DNA from: Halosimplex halobium
Lineage (GTDB): Archaea > Halobacteriota > Halobacteria > Halobacteriales > Haloarculaceae
NCBI RefSeq assembly: GCF_051414055.1
Contig: NZ_JBLKNX010000009.1
Location: forward strand, 1 to 64,000
Reading direction: 5' to 3'
DNA: 64,000 nucleotides
This document shows, piece after piece, positions 1 to 8,503 of this stretch (position 1 is its first letter; every line of letters begins with the position of its first letter). The translations under genes and the position numbers were made by a program. A model generated the notes under the pieces. It was not told the origin of the DNA. It did no database searches and saw nothing but the letters and a program-made list of their open reading frames with translations.

Positions 1-60
1 GCCGATTCCGAGATGAATCGGCTCCATGGGATCATATCGGGCACCGCTGGCGCGGTGCCC
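1..60 (+). terminator. Two hairpins, possible 3' end of an upstream transcript
   Basis: Two perfect 8-bp inverted repeats stand in series: gccgattc/gaatcggc with a 6-nt loop (1-22) and gggcaccg/cggtgccc with a 6-nt loop (39-60). A pyrimidine-rich run follows (ttgccctcttcgactttc). They lie ahead of lysA and no coding frame is convincing here, so they may end an upstream gene or belong to a structured leader. The window edge prevents a firm call. Confidence 0.35.
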
Positions 61-133
61 TTGCCCTCTTCGACTTTCAGCCGCAGCTCTCGCCGTCAAC
101 AATCTACTTCGCAAGAGCGTACCCATGTTTTTG

Positions 134-167
134 GCTCGGGGGTCGCGCCACGCACGACCCCCCGAGC
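134..167. other. Long GC-rich hairpin upstream of lysA
   Basis: The arms gctcgggggtcg and cgaccccccgagc can form a 12-bp stem with one bulged base and a 9-nt loop. The hairpin ends about 50 nt before the chosen lysA start and is preceded by a run of five T. It could be a leader structure or the end of the upstream transcript. No known riboswitch class was recognised. Confidence 0.35.
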
Positions 168-217
168 GACAAAGATGGATGGCAACGCTTGTATCGCGCC
201 GTGCCCGTGTACCGTCA

Positions 218-1495
218 ATGAGCCACTCCTCGCCGCCGGTCCGCCGCGTCGCGGACTGGGACTCCGACCAGCTGTCGTCGCTCGCGGCCGACCACGGCAC
301 GCCGCTGTACGTCGTCGACCTCGACCGTGTCGCCGAGAACTACGAGCGGTTCGCGTCGGCGTTCCCCGACGCCCACGTCATGTACGCGGCGAAGGCCCAC
401 ACCGGCCGCGCGGTGCTCGCGACGCTGCTGGAGGCGGGCGCGGACATCGAGTGTGCGGCCCGGGGGGAACTCCAGCGGGCCATCCAGGCGGGCGCCGACC
501 CGGACACGCTGCAGTACACGGCGGTCAACCCGCCGGACGCCGACCTCGAGTACGCCGCCGAACTGGGTGCCGACCACCCCGGGCTGACCGTCACGGGCGG
601 CGCCCGGGATACGTTCGACCGGCTGGAAGATCGGGGGTACGACGGCCGCGTCGCCATCCGGGTCAACCCCGGCATCGGCACCGGCCACCACGAGAAGGTC
701 GCGACCGGCAAGGACGCCAAGTTCGGCATCCCCTACGACGAGGTGGTCGAACTGGCCGACGACCTGCGCGAGCGGTTCGACCTCGTGGGGTTGCACGCCC
801 ACATGGGGTCGGGCGTCCTCCACGACGACCTGGACGACCACTGTCGGGCCATCGCGAAGGTGGCCGAGCTGGCCCGCGAGGTCGGCGACGCGGACCTGGA
901 GTTCGTCGACTTCGGCGGCGGGTTCGGCGTCCCCTACCGCGAGGACGAGGAGCCGCTGGACATGGATGTCGTCGGCGAGCAAGTGCGGGAGGCCGTCGGC
1001 GGCCTGGACGCGCAGATCAAACTCGAACCGGGGCGTTACGTCGTCGCCGACAGCGAGGTCATCCTGACCGAGGTCAACACTGTCAAGGAGACGCCGGAGA
1101 CGACCGTCGTGGGGGTGGACGCGTCGCTGGCGACGCTGATCCGGCCGGCGATGTTCGACTCCTACCACCCCATCGGCAACGTCTCGGCGCCCGACCGGGC
1201 GGCCGAACCCGTCTCGGTCGGCGGCCCGTGCTGTACGAGCGCGGACGTGTTCTGCACGGACCGGCCGGTCGCCCGGCCCGAGCGCGGGGACCTGCTGGCC
1301 ATCGGCAACGCCGGCGCGTACGGCTACGAACTCGCCAACCAGTTCCACTCCCAGCCCCGGCCGGCCGAGGTGGCCATCGAGGACGGCGACGCGCGGGTCG
1401 TCCGCCGCCGGGAGTCGATGGACGACGTGACCCGCGTCGAGCGCGAGGCGGGGGAGCGCGCCGCGACCGACGACGCCCCGGACGGAGGACTATGA
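218..1495 (+). CDS. lysA: Diaminopimelate decarboxylase
   Basis: PLP-dependent group IV decarboxylase that converts meso-diaminopimelate to L-lysine and CO2, the last step of the DAP lysine pathway, in the cytoplasm. At about 425 aa it has the usual length. The PLP lysine sits in YAAKAH (K59), followed by LHAHMGSG, the phosphate-binding glycine loop FGGGFGVPY and EPGRY. The C-terminal active-site motif reads GPCCTSADVF: the Cys and Asp of the usual C-E-S-x-D are kept but Glu is Thr. The open frame extends upstream to 26, but that stretch is basic and not lysA-like, so the ATG at MSHSS was chosen. Its stop overlaps the start of dapE (ATGA), so the two are co-translated. Confidence 0.93.
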   Translation: MSHSSPPVRRVADWDSDQLSSLAADHGTPLYVVDLDRVAENYERFASAFPDAHVMYAAKAHTGRAVLATLLEAGADIECAARGELQRAIQAGADPDTLQYTAVNPPDADLEYAAELGADHPGLTVTGGARDTFDRLEDRGYDGRVAIRVNPGIGTGHHEKVATGKDAKFGIPYDEVVELADDLRERFDLVGLHAHMGSGVLHDDLDDHCRAIAKVAELAREVGDADLEFVDFGGGFGVPYREDEEPLDMDVVGEQVREAVGGLDAQIKLEPGRYVVADSEVILTEVNTVKETPETTVVGVDASLATLIRPAMFDSYHPIGNVSAPDRAAEPVSVGGPCCTSADVFCTDRPVARPERGDLLAIGNAGAYGYELANQFHSQPRPAEVAIEDGDARVVRRRESMDDVTRVEREAGERAATDDAPDGGL

Positions 1496-2613
1496 CCTTC
1501 GACGCGCTGGAGTTCCACGAGCGGGCGGTCCGCACCGGGTCCCACGAGTCCGTCGACGAGATGCGCGACCTGCTGGTCGAGACGCTCGAAGCCGCCGGCG
1601 CCGACCCGGTCGTCGACGAGGCGGGCAACACGCTCGCCACGCGGACGGGCGAGGGGTACGAGCCCGGCGACGAGGCGAAGAGCGGTTCTGACGAGGGAAC
1701 CCACCTCGTCCTGAACACCCACATCGACACGGTGCCCCCGCACGTCCCGTTCGCCGAGCGCGAGGACGGGGCCGTCGTCGAGGGCCGGGGCGCCTGCGAC
1801 GCGAAGGGGCCGCTCGCGGCGCTCGTGGACGCCTTCCTCAGCGCCGGCGTCGGCGAGGACAACCGGCTGACGCTGGCGATCACGCCCGACGAGGAGACGG
1901 TCCAGTCGGGCGCCGCCCACCTCAAGGGGACGCTCGACGCGGACGGCTTCGTCGTCGGCGAACCCACGGGACTGGACGTGTGCAACGCCGCCCGCGGTCA
2001 GTACGAGGGGACGGTCACGATCACCGGCGCCGCGGCCCACGCGGCCACCCCCGAGAGCGGCGCGAACGCGGTCCGCGCCATCGCTCCGATACTCCAGGCG
2101 ATGGAGAGCTACGATGAAAAACGGGGTCCCGGCGAACACGAGTCGCTCGGTCGACCGACGCTCACGCCGACTGTCGTCGAGGGCGGCGAGGCCTCGAACC
2201 AGGTGCCCGAGGAGTGTGTCCTCACCTTCGACCGGCGGCCGGTCCCGCCGGAGACGCCGGAGGAGTTCGAGGCGGGGCTGGCCGAACACCTCTCGCAGTG
2301 GGTCCCCTCGGGGATGGACCTGGACGTGAATCTCTCGCCGCGGGAGACGCCGTTCCTTGCCGCGTTCGCGACCGGCCGGGACGACCCGCTCGTCGAGGCG
2401 CTGGCGGCCGCCAGCGGCGGCGAGGTGCGGCCGTTCGGCGCCGCGACGGAGGCCTCGTACTTCGCCGAGCACGCCCCGACGGTCGTGTTCGGCCCCGGCG
2501 ACCTCGCGGACGAGGAGGGCGCGGTGGCCCACAGCGAGCGCGAGTACGTCCGCCGCGACGAGATCCGTGCGGCCGCGCGGGCCGTCCGCGACGCGGTCGA
2601 CGCGTTGCTGTAG
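1492..2613 (+). CDS. dapE: Succinyl-diaminopimelate desuccinylase (M20 family)
   Basis: M20 di-zinc amidohydrolase of 373 aa, predicted to hydrolyse N-succinyl-LL-2,6-diaminopimelate to LL-DAP and succinate upstream of lysA in the same pathway. Zinc and catalytic residues are in place: H77/D79 in NTHIDT, D103 in GACDAKG, E134-E135 in PDEET, a later VGEPT, and a C-terminal VAHSE histidine. The dimerisation or lid domain begins around GQYEGTVTITG. M20 enzymes vary in substrate (ArgE, carboxypeptidase, DapE), so the specific name rests on the ATGA overlap with lysA. The protein is strongly acidic throughout. Confidence 0.88.
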   Translation: MTFDALEFHERAVRTGSHESVDEMRDLLVETLEAAGADPVVDEAGNTLATRTGEGYEPGDEAKSGSDEGTHLVLNTHIDTVPPHVPFAEREDGAVVEGRGACDAKGPLAALVDAFLSAGVGEDNRLTLAITPDEETVQSGAAHLKGTLDADGFVVGEPTGLDVCNAARGQYEGTVTITGAAAHAATPESGANAVRAIAPILQAMESYDEKRGPGEHESLGRPTLTPTVVEGGEASNQVPEECVLTFDRRPVPPETPEEFEAGLAEHLSQWVPSGMDLDVNLSPRETPFLAAFATGRDDPLVEALAAASGGEVRPFGAATEASYFAEHAPTVVFGPGDLADEEGAVAHSEREYVRRDEIRAAARAVRDAVDALL

Positions 2614-2643
2614 AGCAGTCCCGGTGGGGCTGTGCGGGCCGAC

Positions 2644-2871
2644 TTACTCGACCAGCGGCGCGACGACGCCGAACACGAGCGGCGAGAACAGCCCGAGCGC
2701 GATGCCGAGGACCTCCATGTCGAACAGCAGCGTCTGTTCCCAGCCCGGGAGTCCGCCGAGGACGGCAGCGCCGACTATCTCGCCCGCCCCGCCGAGGACG
2801 AACAGCGCGACGCCGAGGAAAAAGCCCGCCTTCGCGTACGTGGCGTAGTCCATGCTCGCGTGGTGTGTCAT
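2644..2871 (-). CDS. Small two-helix membrane protein (DUF7860-like)
   Basis: A 75-residue protein starting MTHHASMDYATYAK with two hydrophobic helices: GFFLGVALFVLGGAGEIVG and the C-terminal stretch from about 50 to 72 (LGIALGLFSPLVFGVV). It resembles small haloarchaeal proteins that I associate with DUF7860; this is from memory and no function is known. The frame runs 17 codons further upstream, but the chosen ATG gives the typical short polar N-terminus. It faces dapE tail to tail and shares its upstream region with a divergent small membrane gene. Confidence 0.65.
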   Translation of the reverse strand: MTHHASMDYATYAKAGFFLGVALFVLGGAGEIVGAAVLGGLPGWEQTLLFDMEVLGIALGLFSPLVFGVVAPLVE

Positions 2872-2969
2872 GGATTCCGGTATCCCGCCCCGTGGCAAAA
2901 ATCCACTGTGAGAGTTCGTCACGCTGTCTCACGGAAATCCTTTGGTCGGGTGTGGCATACGGGGTGGCA

Positions 2970-3215
2970 ATGCGAGAACTCCTGCTCGGACCGGTCGCCG
3001 AGGCGCTCGGCGTGGTCCTGTACGTCGTGGTCGCGGGCGCGATGGCGGTCGTCGGCGTGCTCGCCGAACAGGCCGGAATCGACAATCTCGGCGCCGGACA
3101 GACGACGCTGGGACTCTGGGAGGTCGCCGTCGGCGCCCTGCTCATCTACGGCGCGCTGAACGTCGCCTACCACATCGTCCTGCCGCGCCTGCGCGGCGCC
3201 GAACCGACGGCCTGA
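2970..3215 (+). CDS. Small membrane protein, unknown
   Basis: An 81-residue protein with two predicted membrane helices (ALGVVLYVVVAGAMAVVGVL near 13-32, and WEVAVGALLIYGALNVAYHI near 50-69) and a short basic C-terminus (PRLRGAEPTA). ATG at MRELLLGP was preferred to an in-frame GTG 18 nt upstream. It is divergent from the neighbouring small membrane gene and convergent with the phosphoribosyltransferase. I do not recognise a family. Confidence 0.6.
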   Translation: MRELLLGPVAEALGVVLYVVVAGAMAVVGVLAEQAGIDNLGAGQTTLGLWEVAVGALLIYGALNVAYHIVLPRLRGAEPTA

Positions 3216-3250
3216 GCCGGCGGGAGCCCGCCCGAGTACCGACGCGGCGT

Positions 3251-3868
3251 TCACGCCAGGTACGACATCGCCTCCTCGTCGCTGACCTGTGCGAAGTTCC
3301 GGTAGTGAGCGCCGACCGCCCGGAAGTTCCGGGGGCGCTCGACGGCGACCACCTCGTCGGCCAGCGCCGCGAGTTCGTCGAGTGTGTCCGGCGGGCCGAC
3401 GGGGACGGCGACGACCAGTGATTCGGGCTCCTCGTCGCCGACGAGCCGTAGACAGGCGCGCATCGTCGCGCCGGTCGCGACCCCGTCGTCGACGACCACG
3501 ACTCGCTTGCCGGTCAGATCGGGACGGTCGCCGTCGCGATAGGTCGCGGCCTTCCCGGCGGCGACCTCGCGCTCGCGCTCCCGCTCGCGGGCGAGGTAGG
3601 CGTCGCTCACGTTCAACCGGTCGAGCGCCTCGTCGTTGAGCCACGCCGCGCCGTCCTCGGCGACCGCGCCGATCGCGTACTCCTCGTTGTGCGGCGCGCC
3701 GACCTTCGAGGCGACGACCACGTCCAGCGGCGCTCCGAGGCGGTCGGCGACGACGCGACCCAGCGGGAGGCCGCCGCGGGGGATCGCGAGGACGATGTCG
3801 GCGGCGACTCCCCGCTCTTCCAGAGCGTCCGCGAGCCGTTCGGCCGCGGCAGTCCGGTCGCGGAACAT
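3251..3868 (-). CDS. Phosphoribosyltransferase family protein
   Basis: Type I phosphoribosyltransferase fold, 205 aa. The PRPP-binding loop is clear: four Val, the acidic pair DD, then GVATGATM (about 122-134), the signature of this family. An N-terminal IPRGGLPLG loop and the central KVGAPHNEEYAIGA segment match the COG1926 type of predicted phosphoribosyltransferase, often found as a free-standing or hydrolase-fused protein of uncertain substrate. The central ARERERERE stretch is a highly charged helix. It is a single gene upstream of which purB is transcribed in the same direction, but a 78-nt gap separates them and a base-salvage role is only an inference. Confidence 0.8.
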   Translation of the reverse strand: MFRDRTAAAERLADALEERGVAADIVLAIPRGGLPLGRVVADRLGAPLDVVVASKVGAPHNEEYAIGAVAEDGAAWLNDEALDRLNVSDAYLAREREREREVAAGKAATYRDGDRPDLTGKRVVVVDDGVATGATMRACLRLVGDEEPESLVVAVPVGPPDTLDELAALADEVVAVERPRNFRAVGAHYRNFAQVSDEEAMSYLA

Positions 3869-3946
3869 GTCTGTGGGTACGGCTCACACGGACAAAGGTC
3901 TGTGGCCGACCGTCGCCGGTGTCCGATGCGGCCGGTGTCGAGCCCG

Positions 3947-5335
3947 CTACTCCCGCGCGTCGTCGACGAGGTTGCTCGCGACGCCGGTGTAGCCCGCCGG
4001 CGTCAGCGCGTGCAGTTCCGCGCGGACATCCTCGCTCACGTCGAGGTCGTCGATCATCGCCTCGAAGTCGGCCATCGACACGTCCCGGCCGCGGGTCGCC
4101 TCCTTCACGTGCTCGTAGGCGTCGTCGAACCCCTCGCGGCGGAGGACCGTCTGTACCGCTTCGCCGATGACTTCGGGCGTCGCTTCGAGGTCGTCGCGCA
4201 TGACCTGCTCGTTGGGGACGACCTTCCCAAGCCCGTTCTCCAGCTTCGCGTAGCCGATGAGACAGTGGGCCAGCGCCGCGCCGATGTTCCGCTTGACCGT
4301 CGAGTCCGAGAGGTCCCGCTGGAGCCGCGAGGTCGTCACGTAGTCGCCGAGGAAGACCAGGTCGGAGTTGGCCTTCGAGAGGTTGCCCTCGCTGTTCTCG
4401 AAGTCGATCGGGTTGACCTTGTGGGGCATCGTCGACGACCCCGTCTCGCCCTCGGCGGCCTCCTGGCCGAGGTACCGATCGGAGACGTAGAGCCACACGT
4501 CCAGATCCAGGTCCAGCAGGACGTTGTTGGCCCCCCGGAGCGCGTCGAAGACGGCCGCCAGGTCGTCGCAGGGGTTGACCTGCGTCGTCAGCGGCTCGTG
4601 TTCCAACCCCAGGTCGCGGACGAACGTCCGCGAGAAGGCCCGCCAGTCAACGTCCGGGTAGGCGGCGTCGTGAGCGGCGTAGGTGCCCGACGCGCCGGCG
4701 AGCTTGCCCGAAATCTCCGCGGTCGCCCGCTCGATGCGGCCGAGCGCCCGGCCGAGTCGCGAGGCGTAGACGGCCAGTTCCTTCCCGTAGGTCGTCGGGG
4801 TGGCGGGCTGGCCGTGGGTCCGGGCGAGCATCGGCAGGTCGCGGTGCTCGCGAGCCTGCTCGACGAGGGCGTCACGCACGTCGCGCAGTTGCGGGACCAG
4901 CACCTCCTCGACGGCGGGCTTGACCAGCAGCCGGTGGGCGAGGTTGTTCACGTCCTCGCTGGTGAGCCCGAAGTGGATCCAGTGGGCCGCGTCGAGGTCC
5001 TCGGGCAGGTGCTCGCGGACGAAGTACTCGACGGCCTTCACGTCGTGGTTGGTGGCGGAATAGTCGCCGTAGCCCTCCGTCTCGATGCGCTTGACGAGCG
5101 CCGCGTCCTCGTCGTCGAACTCCTCGTAGACGGCCCGCAGGTGGTCGCGCTGGGCGGAGTCGATCTCCAGCGGCGTCTCGGGCAGGTCGGCGAGCGCGAT
5201 CAGGTACTCGATCTCGACGCGGGTACGCGCCCGTATGAGCGCCGCCTCGCTGGCGTAGTCGACCAGCGGTTCGGTGTACCGCGCGTAGCGGCCGTCTAGC
5301 GGCGAGACGGCCCGCAGTGGCGATCGGTCGGTCAT
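3947..5335 (-). CDS. purB: Adenylosuccinate lyase
   Basis: Cytoplasmic fumarase/aspartase-superfamily enzyme of 462 aa. It catalyses two purine steps: SAICAR to AICAR plus fumarate, and adenylosuccinate to AMP plus fumarate. The family signature SSTMPHKVNP is present in the flexible catalytic loop, with TNHDVKAVEYF (95-105), GLTSEDVNN (123-131) and ARTHGQPATPTTYGKEL carrying the catalytic His (H174). The start at MTDRSPLRAVSPLDGRY matches the family N-terminus; the frame remains open upstream only because the repeat block there lacks stops. It faces away from purNH, whose second domain uses AICAR, the purB product. Confidence 0.95.
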   Translation of the reverse strand: MTDRSPLRAVSPLDGRYARYTEPLVDYASEAALIRARTRVEIEYLIALADLPETPLEIDSAQRDHLRAVYEEFDDEDAALVKRIETEGYGDYSATNHDVKAVEYFVREHLPEDLDAAHWIHFGLTSEDVNNLAHRLLVKPAVEEVLVPQLRDVRDALVEQAREHRDLPMLARTHGQPATPTTYGKELAVYASRLGRALGRIERATAEISGKLAGASGTYAAHDAAYPDVDWRAFSRTFVRDLGLEHEPLTTQVNPCDDLAAVFDALRGANNVLLDLDLDVWLYVSDRYLGQEAAEGETGSSTMPHKVNPIDFENSEGNLSKANSDLVFLGDYVTTSRLQRDLSDSTVKRNIGAALAHCLIGYAKLENGLGKVVPNEQVMRDDLEATPEVIGEAVQTVLRREGFDDAYEHVKEATRGRDVSMADFEAMIDDLDVSEDVRAELHALTPAGYTGVASNLVDDARE

Positions 5336-5413
5336 GGTCGCCCCTGCGGCGAGTCGGCCAAAGAGCGTGTCGGTCGGCGGTCGCGGCCGCGATCGAGTCG
5401 TTGAACGCCCGGC

Positions 5414-5535
5414 GGATCGCTCGGGCGCCCCTACTCGCCGTGGGTCGGGCGCTCCCCACCGACAACGGATCGCTCGGGCGCCCCTACTCGCCGTGGGTCG
5501 GGCGCTCCCCACCGACAACGGATCGCTCGGGCGCC
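5414..5535. repeat. 53-bp tandem direct repeat between purB and purNH
   Basis: A 53-bp unit starting ggatcgctcgggcgcc occurs twice in full and identically by eye (5414-5466 and 5467-5519). A third partial copy (5520-5535) runs straight into a palindrome. The block lies in the divergent purB-purNH intergenic region. It can be read in an open frame but has no start or protein-like composition, so it is treated as non-coding. Confidence 0.85.
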
Positions 5536-5553
5536 ATATGGCGCCCGAGCGAT
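5522..5553. promoter_or_regulatory. Perfect 32-bp palindrome plus 9-bp repeats before purNH
   Basis: The left arm atcgctcgggcgccat is followed directly by its exact reverse complement atggcgcccgagcgat, giving a loopless 32-bp palindrome. Next come 9-bp near-repeats tgtgtcgac, cgtgtcgac and tgtgtccct (5554-5580), ending about 12 nt before a weak AT-rich box (actacttt) that is placed for a leaderless purNH transcript. Position and symmetry suggest a binding site for a dimeric regulator of purine genes. That is inference. Confidence 0.55.
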
Positions 5554-5624
5554 TGTGTCGACCGTGTCGACTGTGTCCCTCGCCATTCGCAACTACTTTG
5601 CGCGGCCGCGGCGGCCCTTCGAAC

Positions 5625-7238
5625 ATGAAACTCGCAGGGATGGCGAGCAACCGCGGGCGGAACCTGTTGAACGTCGCCGACCGCGCCCCCGGGGGCGCCG
5701 AGTTCTCGGTGATCCTGACGAACGACGCCGACGCACCCGTCCTCGACGCGGCGGCCGAGCGAGAGATTCCGACCGAAGTCGTCGAGCGCGAAGCCGACGA
5801 GGACCGCCGCGACCACGAGCGGCGGGTCCTCGACGCGCTGGACGGCTACGACTTCGATCTGGTGACCCTGGACGGCTACATGCGCCTGCTGTCGGACACG
5901 TTCCTCGACGCAGCGCCGACGACGCTGAACGTCCACCCGTCCCTGCTGCCCGCCTTCCCCGGCATGGACGCGTGGGGCGACGCGCTCGACTACGGCGCGG
6001 ACGTGGTCGGCTGCACCGTCCACGTCGTCACCAACGCCATCGACGAGGACGGGGAGATCATCGAGGAAGAAGTCGACGGCGGCCCCGTCGTCACCCAGGA
6101 GCCGATCCCCGTCTACGAGGGCGACGACGAGGGCGACCTCAAAGACCGGGTCCTCTACGAGGGCGAATTCAAGGCCTACCCGCGTGCGGTCAAATGGTTC
6201 GCCGAGGGCCGCGTGACGGTCGACTACGACGCGAACCGCGTCTCTGTCGAGGGCAACACCGGCGGGGACCTGCCGACCCGCCTGTTCAGCTCCGAGGACC
6301 GCGCCGCCGACCTGCGCTACGGGGAAAACCCCCACCAGGACGCCGCCGTCTACGCCGACAACACCGTCGACGAGGCCAGCGTCGTCGGCGCCGACCAGCT
6401 GAACGAGGGCGCCAAGGCCCTGTCGTACAACAACTACAACGACGCCGACGGCGCCCTGAACCTCATCAAGGAGTTCGACGAGCCGGCCGCGGCGGTCATC
6501 AAACACACCAACCCGGCGGGCTGTGCGACCGCCGACACGCTGGCCGACGCCTACGCCGACGCGCTGGCGACCGACCCCAAGAGCGCCTTCGGCGGCATCG
6601 TCGCTCTGAACCGTGAGTGCGACGAGGCGACCGCCGAGCAGATCGTCGACTCGTTCAAGGAGGTCGTCGTCGCGCCCGGCTACACCGACGCCGCGCTGGA
6701 GACGCTGTTCGAGAAGGACAACCTCCGCGTGCTCGACGTGAGCGACCAGTACGAGGTCACGGAGACGACGACGGAGAAGAAGCTCGTCGGCGGCCGGCTC
6801 GTCCAGGAACGGGACACCCAGTCGCTCACACCCGACGATCTGGAGGTCGTCACCGAGCGCGAACCCACCGACGAGCAGGTCGAGGCCATGCTCTTCGCCT
6901 GGCAGACCATCAAGCACGTCAAGTCCAACGCCATCGTCTTCGCGACGGGCACCGAGACGGTGGGCGTCGGCGCCGGGCAGGTCTCCCGCGTCGACGCGGT
7001 CGAGATCGCGGGGATGAAAGCCGAGAAGGACGCCGAGGGCAAGACGGCCGAGGGCGCCGTCATGGCCTCGGACGCCTTCTTCCCGTTCCCGGACGGCATC
7101 GAGAAGGCCGCCGAAGCCGGGATCGAGGCGGTCATCCAGCCCGGGGGGTCGAAGAACGACGACATCGTGACCGAGGCCGCCGACGAGCACAACATCTCGA
7201 TGGTCATGACCGGCCAGCGGGCTTTCAGGCACGATTGA
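5625..7238 (+). CDS. purNH: Bifunctional GAR formyltransferase / AICAR formyltransferase
   Basis: Fusion of 537 aa. The N-terminal part (about 1-190) is a PurN-type GAR transformylase with catalytic N102 and H104 in LNVHPSLLPAFPG and Asp in VDGGP (D151). The rest, from about 210, is the AICAR transformylase half of PurH, starting at LRYGENPHQ with the KHTNPAGCA catalytic Lys-His pair, SAFGGIVALN and VIQPGGSKND. The IMP cyclohydrolase half of ordinary PurH is absent; haloarchaea are thought to use PurO for that reaction. Both active sites use 10-formyl-tetrahydrofolate. The ATG at MKLAGMASNRG fits the PurN N-terminus and a box 29 nt upstream. The fusion is established in haloarchaea. Confidence 0.93.
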   Translation: MKLAGMASNRGRNLLNVADRAPGGAEFSVILTNDADAPVLDAAAEREIPTEVVEREADEDRRDHERRVLDALDGYDFDLVTLDGYMRLLSDTFLDAAPTTLNVHPSLLPAFPGMDAWGDALDYGADVVGCTVHVVTNAIDEDGEIIEEEVDGGPVVTQEPIPVYEGDDEGDLKDRVLYEGEFKAYPRAVKWFAEGRVTVDYDANRVSVEGNTGGDLPTRLFSSEDRAADLRYGENPHQDAAVYADNTVDEASVVGADQLNEGAKALSYNNYNDADGALNLIKEFDEPAAAVIKHTNPAGCATADTLADAYADALATDPKSAFGGIVALNRECDEATAEQIVDSFKEVVVAPGYTDAALETLFEKDNLRVLDVSDQYEVTETTTEKKLVGGRLVQERDTQSLTPDDLEVVTEREPTDEQVEAMLFAWQTIKHVKSNAIVFATGTETVGVGAGQVSRVDAVEIAGMKAEKDAEGKTAEGAVMASDAFFPFPDGIEKAAEAGIEAVIQPGGSKNDDIVTEAADEHNISMVMTGQRAFRHD

Positions 7239-7306
7239 GGCGCCGTGCCGCCCCGGCGACCGGCTGACCGGGTTCCGCCCCGCGGCTCGTTTCTCCCCGA
7301 CCGGGC

Positions 7307-7313
7307 GATTTAC
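7307..7313 (+). promoter_or_regulatory. Promoter of the Gfo/Idh oxidoreductase gene
   Basis: The box atttaca is centred about 28 nt before the next ATG. This is the spacing of a haloarchaeal TATA element for a leaderless transcript, and it supports that start codon. Confidence 0.55.
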
Positions 7314-7338
7314 AGTCCGCTGGGGCGGGCGATACGCC

Positions 7339-8421
7339 ATGACCTACCGCGTGATCCAGGTCGGGACCGGCGGCCAGGGCGGCCGCTGGTGCGAGACCTT
7401 CCTGCCACCCAATATCGAGAAGGGACTGATAGACGTCGTCGCCGCCGTCGACGTGGACCCCGGCGCCCACGAGAACGCCGTCGAACACCTCGGGCTCGAC
7501 CCCGAGGACTGCTACACCGACGCGGCGACCGCCTTCGCGGAGCACGACGCCGACTTCTGTACGGTCGTGACCCCACCGTGGGCCCACGAGGAGGTCGTCG
7601 ACGCCGCTGTCGACCACGACCTGGACATCCTCTCGGAGAAACCGATCGCCGACACCCTGGAGGCGTCGGTCCGCATCGCCGAGAAGGTCGACCGGGCGGG
7701 CCTGAAGATGGGCGTGACGATGAGCCACCGCTTCGACCGCGACAAGACGACCGTCCGCCGGCGCCTGCGCTCGGGCGAGCCCGGCCCGCTGGACTACCTC
7801 GTGGGCCGCTTTACCTGCAACGCCCGCACCTACGGCCGGTGGGGCGAGTTCCGCCACGAGATGGACAACCCCCTCCTCGTCGAGGGCGCGGTCCACCAGC
7901 TGGACTACCTCGCGGACATGGCCGGCGCGAAGTGCGAGCGGCTCTACGCCGACACGTGGCTCCCCGAGTGGGCCGAGTACGAGGACGACGTGCAGGCCAC
8001 CGTCCAGATGCGCTTCGGGAACGGCGTGCGGGCGACCTGGGAGGGCGCGAAGGCCAACGCGACGACGCTGAACGGCTGGGGCAGCGACTACCTCCGCGCG
8101 GAGTGTCGCGACGAGACGCTCGTGCTCGACGACCGCGAGATCGAGCGCTACCCCTACGAGCAGGAACGGGAGTCGGTCGTCGGCGCGACCGACGCCGAGG
8201 GCGAGCCGGTCCCGCTGGACGAGCAGGACGCGTGGGGCAACACCTGGCTGGTCGAGCAGTTCGTCGAGTGGCTCGACGGGGGCGAACCGATGGCGACCGA
8301 CGTGGGGTCGAACCTCCAGTCGGTCGCGCTGGTCGAGGCGGCCATCGAGAGCAGCGAACGCGACGAGGCCGTCGACCCGCAGGCGTTGCTCGCCGAGGCC
8401 CGCGAGTCCGTCGAACTCTGA
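7339..8421 (+). CDS. Gfo/Idh/MocA family oxidoreductase
   Basis: Predicted NAD(P)-dependent dehydrogenase of 360 aa acting on a sugar, inositol or related polyol. The N-terminal Rossmann fold starts with VGTGGQGG, and the family EKP motif (ILSEKPIAD) follows near 96-104. The C-terminal substrate domain contains EGAVHQLDYL, the usual place of the active-site histidine. The true substrate cannot be read from sequence. It is transcribed on its own behind purNH with a separate promoter, so it need not be linked to purines. Confidence 0.85.
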   Translation: MTYRVIQVGTGGQGGRWCETFLPPNIEKGLIDVVAAVDVDPGAHENAVEHLGLDPEDCYTDAATAFAEHDADFCTVVTPPWAHEEVVDAAVDHDLDILSEKPIADTLEASVRIAEKVDRAGLKMGVTMSHRFDRDKTTVRRRLRSGEPGPLDYLVGRFTCNARTYGRWGEFRHEMDNPLLVEGAVHQLDYLADMAGAKCERLYADTWLPEWAEYEDDVQATVQMRFGNGVRATWEGAKANATTLNGWGSDYLRAECRDETLVLDDREIERYPYEQERESVVGATDAEGEPVPLDEQDAWGNTWLVEQFVEWLDGGEPMATDVGSNLQSVALVEAAIESSERDEAVDPQALLAEARESVEL

Positions 8422-8503
8422 GCGATGTCGAGGCTTTCGGGCGGCGACCCCCGGACGGCACCCCGGCCGTGAGCCTTAGGTGCGCCCGCGTCGTGGACGG
8501 GAT

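Noticed and set aside
1..60. Possible tRNA or structured RNA at the window start
   Set aside because: No T-arm or anticodon arm can be drawn; only two independent hairpins are present.
5334..5624. N-terminal extension of purNH (about 97 codons) through the repeat block
   Set aside because: The extension reads repeats in all frames, lacks PurN similarity, and the MKLAGMASNRG start matches the family.
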